Shown: positions 44,960 to 57,689, numbered from the stretch's first letter. The stretch is DNA of 64,000 nt from Bryum argenteum (GCA_037043015.1 CM073329.1:12292648-12356647); one strand, 5' to 3'. Notes: generated from the letters alone by a model not told the origin. Made by a program: numbers and translations.

Positions 44960-45912
44960 GTAGAACCACCTTTTGCTTTATAAACATCACTAGCCCGTTG
45001 AGGCATGGATTATATCAACTTTCTAACGACATCAACTTCAATACTATACCAAATTTCTTGTATTGTCTCCCATGAATCACTTATAGTAGTATGTTTCCTC
45101 TCATACCCTCTCGTGCAACCTTCTACTTCATTCCATAGGATTGAGGTCAGGAGATTTAGGAGAATGCCAAATAAGCTCGATAAGCTCTACAACATAATTC
45201 ATAGTATGCCCTAGATCATTATCATGCTAAGTAATGACACTCTCTTCATCTAGACCTTGCATGCATATAGTCTCCATAAATTCTGTTTCCAAAATCTCTC
45301 AATAAATATATCTATCCATCTTCCCTTTAATCATATGAAATGCACTAATTCCTTCCCAATTCGTGCAACCCCAAACCATTATACTTCCTCCCTCATGTTT
45401 TACTGTACATTCCACATGCTCCTCTAAGAGACTTTCTCCACTCTTTCTCCAACAATATTGTCGTTCATTTGAGCCAAAGAGATTGAATTCTGACTCATAA
45501 GAGAAGAAATCAATACTCCAATCTTCTCAAGTGAAACAATTACACTTCTTTGCCCATTGGAAACGTTGTTCTCGATACTTCTTACTCAAAAGTGGCTTTT
45601 AGACCTTGACACGTGCTTGTAGGCCTAGCCTATGAAAACTCCCTTTAACAGTATCATCACTCATTTGCATGCCCATAGACCTCAACTCTTTTCCTGTAGC
45701 TCCACTAGTACTAGTAGTTTGATTGTTTAACTTCCTCATGTTATCACGATCATCGCACTCATCAAGAATTCGAGGTCTACAAGGTGAAGTTTTGTCTTTT
45801 ACACTCCCTATCTCACCAAATCTTTGTACTATATCATTGCAATTACTTCGAGAAACACCCAACATTGTTGAAATTTGACCATAAGAATTACCTCGCTTGT
45901 ACCTCTCCATAA
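44960..45912 (-). pseudogene. Tc1/mariner-type transposase remnant
   Basis: Minus strand. The amino part is open (45,910-45,599): ISTMLGVSRSNCNDIVQRFG, GSVKDKTSPCRPR and LRSMGMQMSDDTVKGSFHRL, the bipartite HTH with GRPR-like hook. Downstream pieces in frame but with stops: SYESEFNLFGSNERQYCWRK, VKHEGGSIMVWGC, DNDLGHTMNYVVELI, SPDLNPME. The first catalytic Asp (usual FSDES) is Tyr, several codons are stops, so it cannot be active. The spacing of the last two acidic residues fits a DD34D-type. Terminal repeats were not found. Confidence 0.8.
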
Positions 45913-45959
45913 CTACCTCTCTTTCACTCTCACATCTCCTAGAAGTTGTTATGAGTCAC

Positions 45960-46765
45960 TCAAAACCTCTCTCAAATCCTCTCTTAAACTCTAAAAGTTG
46001 TTGTACATGAAATCTTTGAAAACAATGTTAGCACTAAAATGGTAGTCGTATGCACAACTTGCATGCATATTAACCCTTAATTGACATCATTGTTTTGAGA
46101 AAAATGTGACCTCATTGTCCTTTGACCATATTTTAGCATAGATAATTAAATAAATTCAAAAATCCAAAATGGTGAGTGTCGAGCTAACTTGCTTTTGCTA
46201 ACTTATCCTGTTTTGTGAATATCACTCGTTGTTCGAACATTTCTACTTACCTCTGTAAGTGAATATATGCTTCACACTCATCACGCCGAGTGCAATCTCG
46301 CCAAGTACGCCCCTTACAAGTGAACCTTTTTTGCATGTCTTCGTATCCAAATCAATTAAAGACAAAACAAAAAGCATATACTATCTGACGAATTATATCA
46401 CACTGGTTATACTTACGAACCAATCCCTCATCCTCTATAATCTTGACCAAAACCTGACACTCTTTAGCTTTAAAAGCAATAATACTTGTCAGAATTCAAA
46501 AGTAGCCTAATCGGAGAGATATTGATAACAATATTGCAACGAAAGAGATATCCTACCGAAGAATGAAAAGTTGAATTAGTTGGTACCTATCTAATAGAAT
46601 CAACACTTTCTTAGTTTGCTGTCTAATTTGAGTAGAGATCACCCATTTGGAACAATTTTAAGACATTTCTTAAAGCATTGACATAAACATTTGGAGAACA
46701 TGACAAGGCTTGAGTGGCATTCGAACTCTTGTGTAGTGCACATGTGGTGTGAGTAGAGGGTTGAA
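45960..46765. other. Intergenic
   Basis: AT-rich, no gene or element termini recognised. Confidence 0.4.
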
Positions 46766-46766
46766 C

Positions 46767-47851
46767 CACTACAAGGAGAATAGTATCCTAATTGACGAAA
46801 TTTTGACAGAAACCTGCCAATTGCTCCGTCAATTAGGAGACCCTGATTCGGTCACTCAATTGACAGAATTCTATCATTCATTTGTCAATTTGGACGAAGT
46901 TCCACAATGCAAAAAAATTAAAAATTCGGAAATTTTGAGGAAACATTTCTCTGCCCGGGCACGCCGGGCAGCAACGTTGGCACAACGAAAAATAGCGCGG
47001 GCCCCATGAAGGGGGTAGCGAGGGCCCTACTGCGGGCAATGCGGGCTCCACATGTGGAGGCTTACAAGTGGTATGCTAGGGGATTCGATCCCTTGACCTC
47101 ACTGGTATAGTCCAAGTGACTAGCCAACTCACCTACTATCCAATTTCATGTCCGAGGATGTGTTTTTTTTTATATATATATGCTTTAAGTACAAGTACAA
47201 TAGACTTTGAATATTTTTCACGATGTAAAAAAAAAAAAAAAATTCAAATTTTTTTTTTGAAATATTCCATGCAGGTATTTTTTTATATGTATAAAAAATT
47301 TCAATTTTTTTTGAAATTATTATTTTTTTATGCTAGGGCCTTTTTTTACTTCCGAGCAGACTTTGAATATTTTTCACGATGTAAAAAAACTTTTTTTTTT
47401 CAAATTTTTTTTTGCACTATTTCATGCAGGTATTTTTCTATATGAAAACCAACCCAAGTGATTTTGTCCAAAACGGAGTCCGGATGAAGAAGTTATAGTT
47501 CTTCAAAGTTTCTGCCCTTCATGCAAAATGTCGTATTTTGACATTTTGCATCAACTTTGAACATTATGATCTCACAAATGGAGAAGATCCAACGGTTGAA
47601 AATTTCAGCGGTAGCTCAAAAACAAGTCAATTACAAGATCCTACGGTTAAAGTCTACAAAAAGTTTTAGCAATTCCATGCTTGTCGTAAATAAAAAAAAT
47701 TGACAAGAAGTTGACTAGAATTTGACAAGAAGTTGACAAAAACATTAATAATGTCCAAAGTGACAGAGTTGGGCTGCGAGATGCTGACTTCGTCATTTCG
47801 GACATTTTTTTGTCAACTATTTGTCATCTCGGGCCCCATTTCCTTGTAGTG
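46767..47851. mobile_element. Non-autonomous CACTA-type element, copy 1
   Basis: Begins CACTACAAGG and ends CCTTGTAGTG with target duplication AAC (46,764-46,766; 47,852-47,854). 1,085 bp. Left part has AATTGACGAAATTTTGAC / GTCAATTAGGAGACCCTGAT blocks. A tRNA-like sequence lies at 47,071-47,141 (minus) and the right end repeats TTGACAAGAAGTTGAC. The same blocks occur in the element at 54,699-56,330. No transposase frame. Confidence 0.85.
47071..47141 (-). other. tRNA-like sequence in CACTA copy 1
   Basis: Minus strand: starts GGATAGTAGGTGAGTTGGCT (D-arm/A-box-like) and ends AGGGATCGAATCCCCTAGC (T-arm with B-box-like GGGATCGAATCCC). Length ~71 nt. The acceptor ends do not pair well, so it looks like a tRNA-derived promoter module and not a working tRNA gene. 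Confidence 0.55.
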
Positions 47852-47855
47852 AACT

Positions 47856-50579
47856 CACGAACGGAATGGAAACTCTTCGAGGCTGAGCTCCGTCTTTTCT
47901 GGTGAGAGGGGTTCGAGGAGATAGTCGCAGGAGAGTGCTCGTTGCCAACGAGAGTGCTGGACTCGTTGCTGCTGAGCCCCATCGCGCCCTTTTCTGCGAC
48001 TAGTGGTGTGTGTGTGCGCCTGGTATAGTGTTGGCGAGGGCTCAAAGGTCAAATCTACGGGAGATGTATGAAGGAGAGTTGTGCGTATTCAGCTCTCAGA
48101 AAGCGAATCTGATAGCGAGGCAAGGGAAGTAGTGTTGGAATTAGATCTCAGATCTGTACTACGAGACTATCCTGATCACACTCTCGTTATTTGATCTGGA
48201 TTAGATTCTAAGAGATAGCACACACACCCACTCTGCTCTTTAGAACCCTGACCATCAGATTGCTCCATTTCATTTCATCAAAATCAAAAAACTCTTCGAC
48301 TACATTAGCACCTAGCTCGAGTTTCCTAGAACCAGCAGTGATTAGAAACATCTACACCAACACGGCAACACCGCTTCTGCTTCAGTACCCTCATAGAAGC
48401 ACTTGCAAGATCCACCAAGCAACAAGCCACTCTCTATGCTCACAACTTGGCAGATCCACATTTTTCGGATCTGGGATCAGTTGAAGTAGTAGACCTCCGA
48501 CGAAGCAGCTGAATCGCCAAGCGTAGCCCACCTTTGCATCATCATCCTCGAAGAAGCACGTGCAAGAACGCAACTTCAAACCCGCAGCAGACTCCAATTG
48601 AAGCCGCTGCAACCCAAACCTCAACCGGATTCTCACATGTTGGACGGCAACAACTCGCATACTCCAGCCGATAACCAACAGAGAAGTCTTATTCTACCAC
48701 ATTCTCTGCACATTGCTTACTAATCTTTGCTAAAGATCCTCTCTTGCTTTGCATTGCATCGTTTGCTCACAGTGTGTGCAGGATACAGAAAAATCACCTC
48801 CAAAGGCATACAATCATCCTCTCGGCTCAAGGATAGCTGTCGCACCGCCTTGCTGCGCATTGTCGTCCTGCACCACATCGTATACCTCACTACCTTGTTT
48901 GACGTATTGTGGTAACAGTGCCAAAGCAAAACGCTCCGGAATAGAGAAGTGCAGACCAGCTTGTCCTATCGACTCACAACGACATTAGCAAAGTGTTTAC
49001 ATCAGCGACAACACTGGTGCAACAACTCGCAGCACCGAAAAGCACAGCAACAACGCAAACGCAATCTGATAAGCTTTCCTTACCCAATCTCCATTGTTCT
49101 TTGTTGTGATTCAACTCATCATAAACCGCCTTGTAACCAAACTCAACTAACATAAAAATAAAAACAATCGATTCCAACACCCTGTACCTCCTCGTCCCAG
49201 TAGTTTTAAACTTACGGATTTGATTCCAGCTCCAACCGAAATCCATTGATTCTAACACCGAACTTGTACCTTTTCGTCCCAACATTGTTTTTAAATAATT
49301 AGAGATCTGTTTGACTGATCACACTTTCATTTTTCTCTCCGGCCCAATATTGCAACTTTTCTAAGAATCATTTCTCCACTATAGATTTGTGAACTCAAAG
49401 ATCAAATTACTCTCATCGTGTTCGTGAAAGCTGTGTTTGTTGAGTAGAGCTGAAGAGTAGCCCTCGAAGCTTGAATCGGTGCGCTCCATCACGGCAGTGT
49501 TCAAGTCACGTTGAACTACCTGCTTGGCTGGAGCTCGCAGCAGTACCGTACGACCAACTCCAACATTCCTTGTTGAGCACACCACGGTTGGCAACAGCGA
49601 CATTACCGATCGACAAGGACATTATCGGCAACAGCGACATTACCGATCGACAACGGCATCATCGACAACAACGACATTACCGATCGACAACGACACTACC
49701 CACGACAACACTCTGAAGACTCCGCGCGGCCATCTCGACACAACAATCTGACTGGACTGAACGGCATTCAGCACCCTGAAATCGACACTCAGCTCCATTG
49801 GAGTATGCGATCGGCACTCAGCCGGATAACCCCGATTAGGGTTTCCTGCAACAACACACATGCATCCATCGACCGTAGCCAACCGACACCTGCAAGCGAC
49901 ACTCAAAACAAAAAGTAAGCGGCACTTCTGCTTACCCCGACTTCTACTTACGGAGCACACCTCCAACTTCTGATCTGCAGTTTTCACCGCAGCATCGAGT
50001 TTAGAACTCCGCTTCCAAAGCGTACCTGCACTGTCATTTGAAACCGGGAGTACTAACAACACTGATATCGCTGCCACAAAAGTCGCCAACAGCAACGCAC
50101 CAACACCATTGATACCGCCGCTACTCACGTCCCCAACAGCCACGCACCAACAACGTCGATACCACCTCTACTCACGTCGCCAACAGCAACGCACCAACAA
50201 CATCGACACCGCCGCTACTCACATCGCCAACAGCAACGCACCAACAACAGAGCGTCACCAGCCTCACTACCTGTGCAGCCTCGAGAAACCTTGATCGAAG
50301 TTGAAGGCGAGAAGAACACCTGCTGTGACTGCCCGCATTCAACTACGCTCTGTCTAGGGAGGAAAAGGTTTGGATGGTCATAATTTGTCCTTGTTTGAAG
50401 AAAATCAGCCCCGGCTCAGTAGGTAAGGTACAGGTTTGTCCCTAAACACTTTTGCATTACATTACATTTATTTGGACAGTGCATTATCCTTAAAAAAACT
50501 GTTCGTGTATTTGTGTTGTTGGTACCAAGTATAGTTCTCCCTCCTTGTGTGTTAGGTACTGGCCTTAAAGTACTGAAAC
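47856..50579. other. Non-coding leader-like region upstream of ORF1
   Basis: No gene recognised. C/A-rich sequence with a repeated ACATTACCGATCGACAACG (49,600-49,700) and about 3.5 units of a 48-bp repeat (GCCAACAGCAACGCACCAAC.., 50,085-50,250). It could be the 5' UTR of the element carrying ORF1, given that it runs into that frame on the same strand, but no terminus was found. Confidence 0.35.
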
Positions 50580-52202
50580 ATGGAACAATCTAACACCCAA
50601 AGGAACCTCGTTTTTGATAGAATGGACATAGAGACACCTGTTGAGAGCCTTAAGAGAATCCACAATGAAAAGAACACCAAAGGTAAAAAGAAAAGAAGTA
50701 CTAATGAGCTCAATGCAAGCCCCTACTCTTCTAACCCAGAAGTGGAGGGATTTAAATTTTGGTTGGGATTCCATGTGATGGAGTCTTTGGCCAAAGAGGA
50801 GGGCTTGGAAGAGCTTCTATGGGAGGAGCCCATAAAAGATATGATTACAAGAGGCTTTCTTGAGAAAGAAGCAAAAGAAGCAAGATCGGCAAGAATGGCA
50901 TTTCCAAGAATCCCCCAATTGCTCTATCCAAGCACGTGGAGTGGGGGTGAAGGGCAACACTACAACATCACGCAAGTCCCCCAAGATGTCATCACCAACA
51001 TAAACACCGGTTTGTCATTTGATTTTCATATTGCAATTCATTTTGACCAACCTAGAACTCCTATATTATATGATCAAATAAAATACATGGTTCTAATGAG
51101 ACTCAAAGTTATGGACATTGCATTAGGGGAGGATCTCATTGAACCCCTCAACATTGTTTGTCTTAGTATTAAGCAAAGTGGAAGGAAAGGGGTGTGGGCC
51201 GGGATCATTAAACTACACCTACTAAAACCTGAAATAGATGGCATTGCATTGTTGAAGGGCTTAAGGCCCTTCATTCTTGTTCTTGATGAAATGCCAATGA
51301 TTGGGAAAGTATGTAAAAGCTTCCATAACATCTCTACTAACTCTAATCTAAGTGTGAAGATTAAGGGTGAGTCTTTGAAGGGATTGTTGGCGCCAAGTGT
51401 TTTCAAGGAAGTCCTTTGGAGTAGCTTCAAGAGAGGCCACATGTTGGAGATTACGGGAGTCCAAAAAGGCAAAGAGGAGAGCTTTGCCTTCTTGATGACA
51501 ACCACACCATTACAAGCTAAGAAGATAGAAGAATTTCAAGTGACATTGGGAAGCGAGATTGTTGAGACCAAGAGAGCTACTAGGGGAGAGAAGATGACGG
51601 AGGAGACAAAGGCAAAGAAGGATGCCTTGTCTCTCACACTCTCTCACCTTCCTATCCTCATGAAGGTAGAGGAGACAAAACAAGCCATTGAGAAGGTAAT
51701 GGGCATCGCCAATGTTGTTTCAATATGGTTTCACAAAGAGGATGGAACAAGGCACAATGGGAGTGCCAATGTGGAATGTTCCAACCCTATTGTCTGTAGA
51801 CAATTTGTGAATAAAACCCTCCAAATTGGAGGGTTTTTTGTGGAATTTGTTCCACATAGGAGAAGCTTGGAGGGGGTGGAGCCTCCAAGCTTGGAGCAAA
51901 TTAAAAGTTTTGGGTTCCAAGATGTGAATGTTGCAATGGTAAACACCATTGAAACATTCAAGATGCTTGAAACTCAACCACTAACTAAGAAGGAGATTGT
52001 TAGTCTCATGGAGGAGGTTGTGGAGGAGAGCAATAAGAAGATGAGAATGGAGACAAGGGAATTGGTGGAGGAGAAGCATGAGGAGTTGAAGCACCAAATT
52101 CAATCCATTCAAGAGACCCTCATGATGACCTTATCAAGTATTCAACACATCATGGGGAACAAATCCCCTCTTTTTATTGACAAATCAAAAAACGTGGATT
52201 GA
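50580..52202 (+). CDS. ORF1-like protein with RRM-like fold and coiled coil
   Basis: Intact 540-codon frame. Basic amino end (KGKKKRSTNELN), central region without recognised motifs, an RRM-like segment about residues 355-435 ('VSIWFHKEDGTRHNGSANVE', 'CRQFVNKTLQIGGFFVEFVP': beta-alpha-beta order), then a charged helical tail (~465-530, 'EESNKKMRMETRELVEEKHE'). This order resembles ORF1/gag-like proteins of plant non-LTR retrotransposons, which bind element RNA. A purine-rich composition differs sharply from the A/C-rich ORF2-like frames after 53,330, so it may not belong to the same element. The intact frame suggests recent activity. A host gene of unknown function is the alternative. Confidence 0.5.
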   Translation: MEQSNTQRNLVFDRMDIETPVESLKRIHNEKNTKGKKKRSTNELNASPYSSNPEVEGFKFWLGFHVMESLAKEEGLEELLWEEPIKDMITRGFLEKEAKEARSARMAFPRIPQLLYPSTWSGGEGQHYNITQVPQDVITNINTGLSFDFHIAIHFDQPRTPILYDQIKYMVLMRLKVMDIALGEDLIEPLNIVCLSIKQSGRKGVWAGIIKLHLLKPEIDGIALLKGLRPFILVLDEMPMIGKVCKSFHNISTNSNLSVKIKGESLKGLLAPSVFKEVLWSSFKRGHMLEITGVQKGKEESFAFLMTTTPLQAKKIEEFQVTLGSEIVETKRATRGEKMTEETKAKKDALSLTLSHLPILMKVEETKQAIEKVMGIANVVSIWFHKEDGTRHNGSANVECSNPIVCRQFVNKTLQIGGFFVEFVPHRRSLEGVEPPSLEQIKSFGFQDVNVAMVNTIETFKMLETQPLTKKEIVSLMEEVVEESNKKMRMETRELVEEKHEELKHQIQSIQETLMMTLSSIQHIMGNKSPLFIDKSKNVD

Positions 52203-52438
52203 AGAACAACCAAAGGGGAGTACTTTTTAACTATGTGGAATTGAATGGAAGTAGTATATTCTGTAGTATCATTGATAGACTTTATAGATATGGTATTTCA
52301 TACGTATATGAGTACTTTATGCTACCTACAGTAGAGTGTTTTATACGGTATACCACCGTATGTATGGCTTTCCAATACATATTTTTTCTAGTATACTTAT
52401 ATACTAAATACAACTCTATGTATATTTGTATGTCCACA

Positions 52439-53198
<760 letters not shown>

Positions 53199-53602
53199 AC
53201 ACATGAAAATAAAAATACATACACAATTATAAATACAAAATTTTTTGTCCTTGAACTTCTTGGAAACCCCAAGCTCATACTATGGCTACTAAGGAATCCC
53301 AAGTTTATACTTGGGCTACTTGGGGATAACACATTAAACAAAACAACAAGAACACAAATCTACACATTACACCAAAAACAAACCTATCTCCCCCACAAAC
53401 CAAACGGAGCTCGGCCTCCCGGCCTCGCCAAAACATTAATACACCAAAACACACCCTATCTCATAAATAATACAACAAAAACCAACCCAACAAAACAAGA
53501 TAAATACACCAAACAAAAGGAAAATTCTAAGATACACAAAACAAATTGGTCCCCCTCCCAAACACAATCAAAACCTAAAAATCCCAAAATGCCCAATCCT
53601 AA

Positions 53603-54076
53603 AACAAACACCATATTACATCTTGCGGACCAAAATCCAAAACTCCCAAAGGCAAATTCATCCCAAACTATTTATTTCTCCTACTCTGCGGTGACGTCGA
53701 ACCAAACCCAGGCCCCATGCCAAATATCCTACACACCCACCCCGCCAAGCATAGACGACACAACAACACATACTTCATTCCCAGCACAATCATATTGTAT
53801 CCAGAATACAAACCCCTCGCAAAAATATTCTCCTCCACAATCCAAACCACACACCCCGACCACCCAACAAGTATAAACAAATACCCATGTCTAACACGTT
53901 ACATACATAACCACCCCCAATACCCACCAACAAATTTTCTATACGCACTAATTACCACCATTGGTCCTCTATTAACAATGTGTGAACAACATATATTATC
54001 AAACCCATCTCCTGATTGGACTACATCATTACTCAACAAACTTTCCGTTTACCAAACATCCCCTCCCGTCACTTAA
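53603..54076 (+). CDS. LINE amino-terminal frame with 2A-like peptide
   Basis: The frame is open from the stop at 53,600-53,602 and reads through a hydrophobic stretch into LFLLLCGDVEPNPGP (53,672-53,716), followed directly by MPNILHTHPAKHRRH. D(V/I)ExNPGP is the 2A ribosome-skipping consensus, with the break between G and P. There is no ATG upstream in this frame; an ATG at 53,589 lies in another frame, so one indel may separate them. In the 2A-bearing LINEs of animals and trypanosomes the motif also sits near the amino end, often behind a hydrophobic stretch. The frame stops at 54,074, before the endonuclease, another sign of decay. Confidence 0.7.
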   Translation, partial: NKHHITSCGPKSKTPKGKFIPNYLFLLLCGDVEPNPGPMPNILHTHPAKHRRHNNTYFIPSTIILYPEYKPLAKIFSSTIQTTHPDHPTSINKYPCLTRYIHNHPQYPPTNFLYALITTIGPLLTMCEQHILSNPSPDWTTSLLNKLSVYQTSPPVT

Positions 54077-54961
54077 ATAATCCTCACCCCTACACTAAAT
54101 TTTTAGAAACACACCAACACAATATTACACCCTCTCGCACGATACACAAAGAATTATATAATTATATCACAAACATAAACAACAATGTAAATCTACAAAC
54201 ATTAATGGTTGAATTCCCATACATGCCAAAAGAACTACTAATCGAAGCCTTAAAATGTAAAAACACATTCCCCAGTACTCACACCCACCACCACTCCCGC
54301 CTACCCTCCCTCTTCAACCCCAACCCCAAATTACTACATACCAAAGCACACTTATGACTACCGGAATGCGACTTCACTCAATCTCCGCACTTCCCAACAT
54401 CCACCAGCTCGCGGATAACCTTCCCGCCATCATTACCATACAAGAAACAAAACTCACTGCAAATAAATCCACAAAACACATACAACGCATGCTACCACAA
54501 TATAAATTCATCTTGAACAATACACACGCCTTCACTAGATGTATACAACAAAGATTAAGATACACACCTACTAGAGGCGGCCTTCTCACCCTAATCCACT
54601 ACAAATATGCTTCCCCAGGAAATGTCACCAAGATCCCAACACCAGCAAACATCTCACCATATGTACAAATCATACATATTGCGAACAAACCTCTCATACA
54701 CTACAAGGATATATGTGACCTGATTGACAAAACACTGACGTAATTCGGTCAACTGTCCCGTCAATTAGGAGACCCTGATTCGGTCACTTATTAACAAAAA
54801 CATGTCGATTCGGCTGTCAAATCGGACAAGACTACACGTCAGCAAGTTCTTATGGTGAGAGGAAAAAAAAATACATTTTTTCCGCTGCCCGAATTTTTCG
54901 GGCAATAGTTACTTTCAAAAAGATCTCCAGCGATTCCAGGCCAGTTACTGCTGACGTCCCG

Positions 54962-55026
54962 CGCCTCGCCGGAATCGAACTCGGGACCCCGTACTTCCAA
55001 ACCACTAGCTTACCAACCCGCCCTCC
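54962..55026 (-). other. tRNA-like sequence in CACTA copy 2
   Basis: Minus strand: GGGCGGGTTGGTAAGCTAGT (A-box-like) .. GTCCCGAGTTCGATTCCGG (B-box GAGTTCGATTCC). Same position and strand within the element as the copy 1 sequence. Confidence 0.55.
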
Positions 55027-55567
55027 ATTCAACTCGATGAAAAGGAATTTGTTTCAACTATATAGTCTTGTTGTTTTCAAACTCAGCAGACTTTGGCGGC
55101 CATTTTGACATAGTAAAACAACTTTTTTCAAAAACCTTTAGACTAAGAAAAGCTGGTAAATCAAGTTATGTTTCATCTCCAAAAATCCTTTTGTCATTTA
55201 AAGCCTCCATTCAAAAGTTATAGACAAAATTCAAAGAGGGTGTTTGAAAATATCAAAAAAGAAAATTCCTTGCTACCCCTCTTTGAATTTTGTCTATAAC
55301 TTTTGATTGGAGGCTTTAAATGACAAACGAATTTTTGGAGATGAAACTTTACTAGGTTTACTAGCTTTTTTTATCCTAACAATTTTTGAAAAAAACTATT
55401 CTACTATGACAAAATTCTTGCTAAAGTCTGCTGATTTTTTTTAAATCCCTAAATGACCTTCACGCCCCCATGCGGCTTCTAGAAGTAGGAAGTGAGAAAA
55501 TTATGGTTCTTAGGCTGTGAATTATAGGATGACATGTAAATGTTGGGTATTTTTCAAGTTTTGTTAA

Positions 55568-56140
55568 CCCCAAACTGTCCGTGTGTGTTTTTGGGAGCTC
55601 AAAACCTTGAAACTACGATTTTCTACCTCTATGCATTCCCAAGGCTGTAAACCAAAGTTATTTCTTTTTTTGAAACTTCCAACCGTAAGATCTTGTACTT
55701 AAGACTATTTTTAGTTACTGTTCAAAAAATGAACCGTTGGATGTTTACCATTTGCGAGATCATAACATCCAAAATTTGTCTCCCAAGCTTTTTTGGGCAT
55801 TGTCAAGATTGGTTTGGAAACTTTGGAGGCTGCCCTTGTAAAATTGGTAAACTTTTTGACCAAGAGCCCTTAGGAACTTAAGTAGTACTTTGGTTATGAA
55901 CATAATTCCAATTCTTTTTTGAGAACCTAAATTTAAACTGCCCGATCTTGGCTCGCACATCGAGAATTGCCCTAGAATATTCAAAAATTGAAATTCCACT
56001 TTGCAAATTTTACCACACCCACTTTGCAGTATAAGGAGCGCCAAGTAAAAATATTAGACAGAAAATATTACCTTCAACACCTTTAACTAGGTTGCCCGAA
56101 ATTGCAAAAACCCATTTCGGGCTCCAAGGACGGTTAGGGG
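55568..56140. mobile_element. TTAA-flanked element nested in CACTA copy 2 (copy 4)
   Basis: 573 bp, termini CCCCAAACTGTCC / GGACGGTTAGGGG, flanked by TTAA (55,564-55,567; 56,141-56,144). No coding frame. Interior holds, on the minus strand, the ATGATCTCGCAAATGG .. CCAACGGTT .. AGATCTTACGGTT module shared with other elements. Confidence 0.65.
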
Positions 56141-57689
56141 TTAAGTGCCCCCATTTTAGCAATTCCACGCTGGTCAAAAATAAAAAAGTTGACAAGAAGT
56201 TGACAAGGAGTTGACAAAAACATTTATAATTTCCAAAGTGACAGAAGTTGGGCTGCAAGCCTGCGACTTCGTCATTTTGGACATTTTCTTGTCAACTATT
56301 GGTCATATCGGGCCCTATTTCCTTGTAGTGATACCATGGATTCTTATCCATCTCTACATGCCGTCCCATCCCGAAGATATAGGACTAATCCCCTCCATTC
56401 AGCAAACAATTACCACTCAAATACAAACACATCCAAATCACACCCATATTCTTTGTGGTGATTTTAACAGAGACATCGCACTCATAGGCAGACAAAATGA
56501 ACATACCACAACACCACCACAAGACGAAGACATTCAATGGCGCACCTTCACCGATAGTCTCAATCTAAAGTACATTCCTACAAACAGCCCATTCTCTAGA
56601 CAAGGCGGATACAACTATACAGAATCGAGCCTTATTGACGGTTACTACATAAATTCCACCAATCACCATCTTTTCACCTCGACTACCAACCACACACAAA
56701 ACCTTAACTCAGACCACTCACCAGTAAATCTTCACATACCTCAACAAACACTAATAGCCCGCCCTCCACCAATATCAATTAAAACAACCCCTCGTATTCT
56801 AAACCCCATCCCCCAAGCCAACTTAGACTCATTTAATACTGCATTCTTTGAACAAAACGCACTCTCTATTAACAACCTTACGACTATTTTAAAACAAGAA
56901 CAACTCACTCGCACTGAATGGACCACTGCATGTACACAATTAGACCTCCTCATAAACTGCACCACAGAAACATTGCTAAAAACTTGTACCGCCCCCCCTA
57001 TCCCCACTCTCACACCACAAACTAACCATCAGGGTGGATTTCTACCAAGAAAATCACAAAAAGACTGGAAGAGACACCTCTCTACATACCACTTAATTCG
57101 CAAAACAATCTACATAGCCAACAACAACGACACTTGGAGAACACACCCAATAATACAAGAAACACAACAACACACACATGCAAGCATACCACCCCCCCGG
57201 ACACAGATGACACTAAAAAAGATTGGCTAAACACACTAGCAGATTTAGCCAAAATCGCAAACAAAAAAACAAGGGCCATTACCACGAAATACACCCGCCA
57301 ATCCATCAAGAACGCCATAACAAAATATCGACAACTTTATAACACTAGCCCCAAGAAAATAAACAACCGTGTTTTCAAAAACCTAGAGACCCCACCACTA
57401 GATTGCATTACCACTCACAACAATGAAATCCTGACTAGCCCAGACGACATAGCCCAAGAAATCTTCTTGCAACAGTCCATCACCAACCGCCCAACCATCC
57501 CAACATGCTATTATCAACCAGAACATCCCCAAAACTGCACATGCGCAGTCCGCCAATACCCCTGGCATGGTTTAGATGGATTTATTCTTGAAAAGAGAGG
57601 TACTCCAGAAACTCCGTTACACACATACTACAATCGGGAAACTTTTGACATCTGCTTAAAAAATCTCTCACAAAACAAAGCTCCCGCCC

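Larger units (their letters stand above)
54699..56330. mobile_element. Non-autonomous CACTA-type element, copy 2, inside the LINE
   Basis: Starts CACTACAAGG, ends CCTTGTAGTG, target duplication ATA (54,696-54,698; 56,331-56,333). 1,632 bp, of which 577 bp are accounted for by a TTAA-flanked insertion; without it the length (~1,055 bp) matches copy 1 (1,085 bp). Shares GTCAATTAGGAGACCCTGAT, the tRNA-like core and the GTTGACAAGAAGTTGAC right end with copy 1. Confidence 0.88.
54354..57230 (+). pseudogene. LINE endonuclease region, interrupted
   Basis: The endonuclease frame runs from 54,354 to the target duplication ATA at 54,696-54,698 and resumes at 56,334 after the CACTA element. On both sides the same frame is kept, so the insertion split an open frame. 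Metal-binding and catalytic motifs (QETKL, GDFN, SDHSPV) are present. After it, a linker to the reverse transcriptase changes frame near 57,200. Confidence 0.8.

Noticed and set aside
54962-55026. A functional tRNA gene
   Set aside because: Acceptor ends do not pair and no clean anticodon arm is visible; only A/B-box-like parts are convincing.
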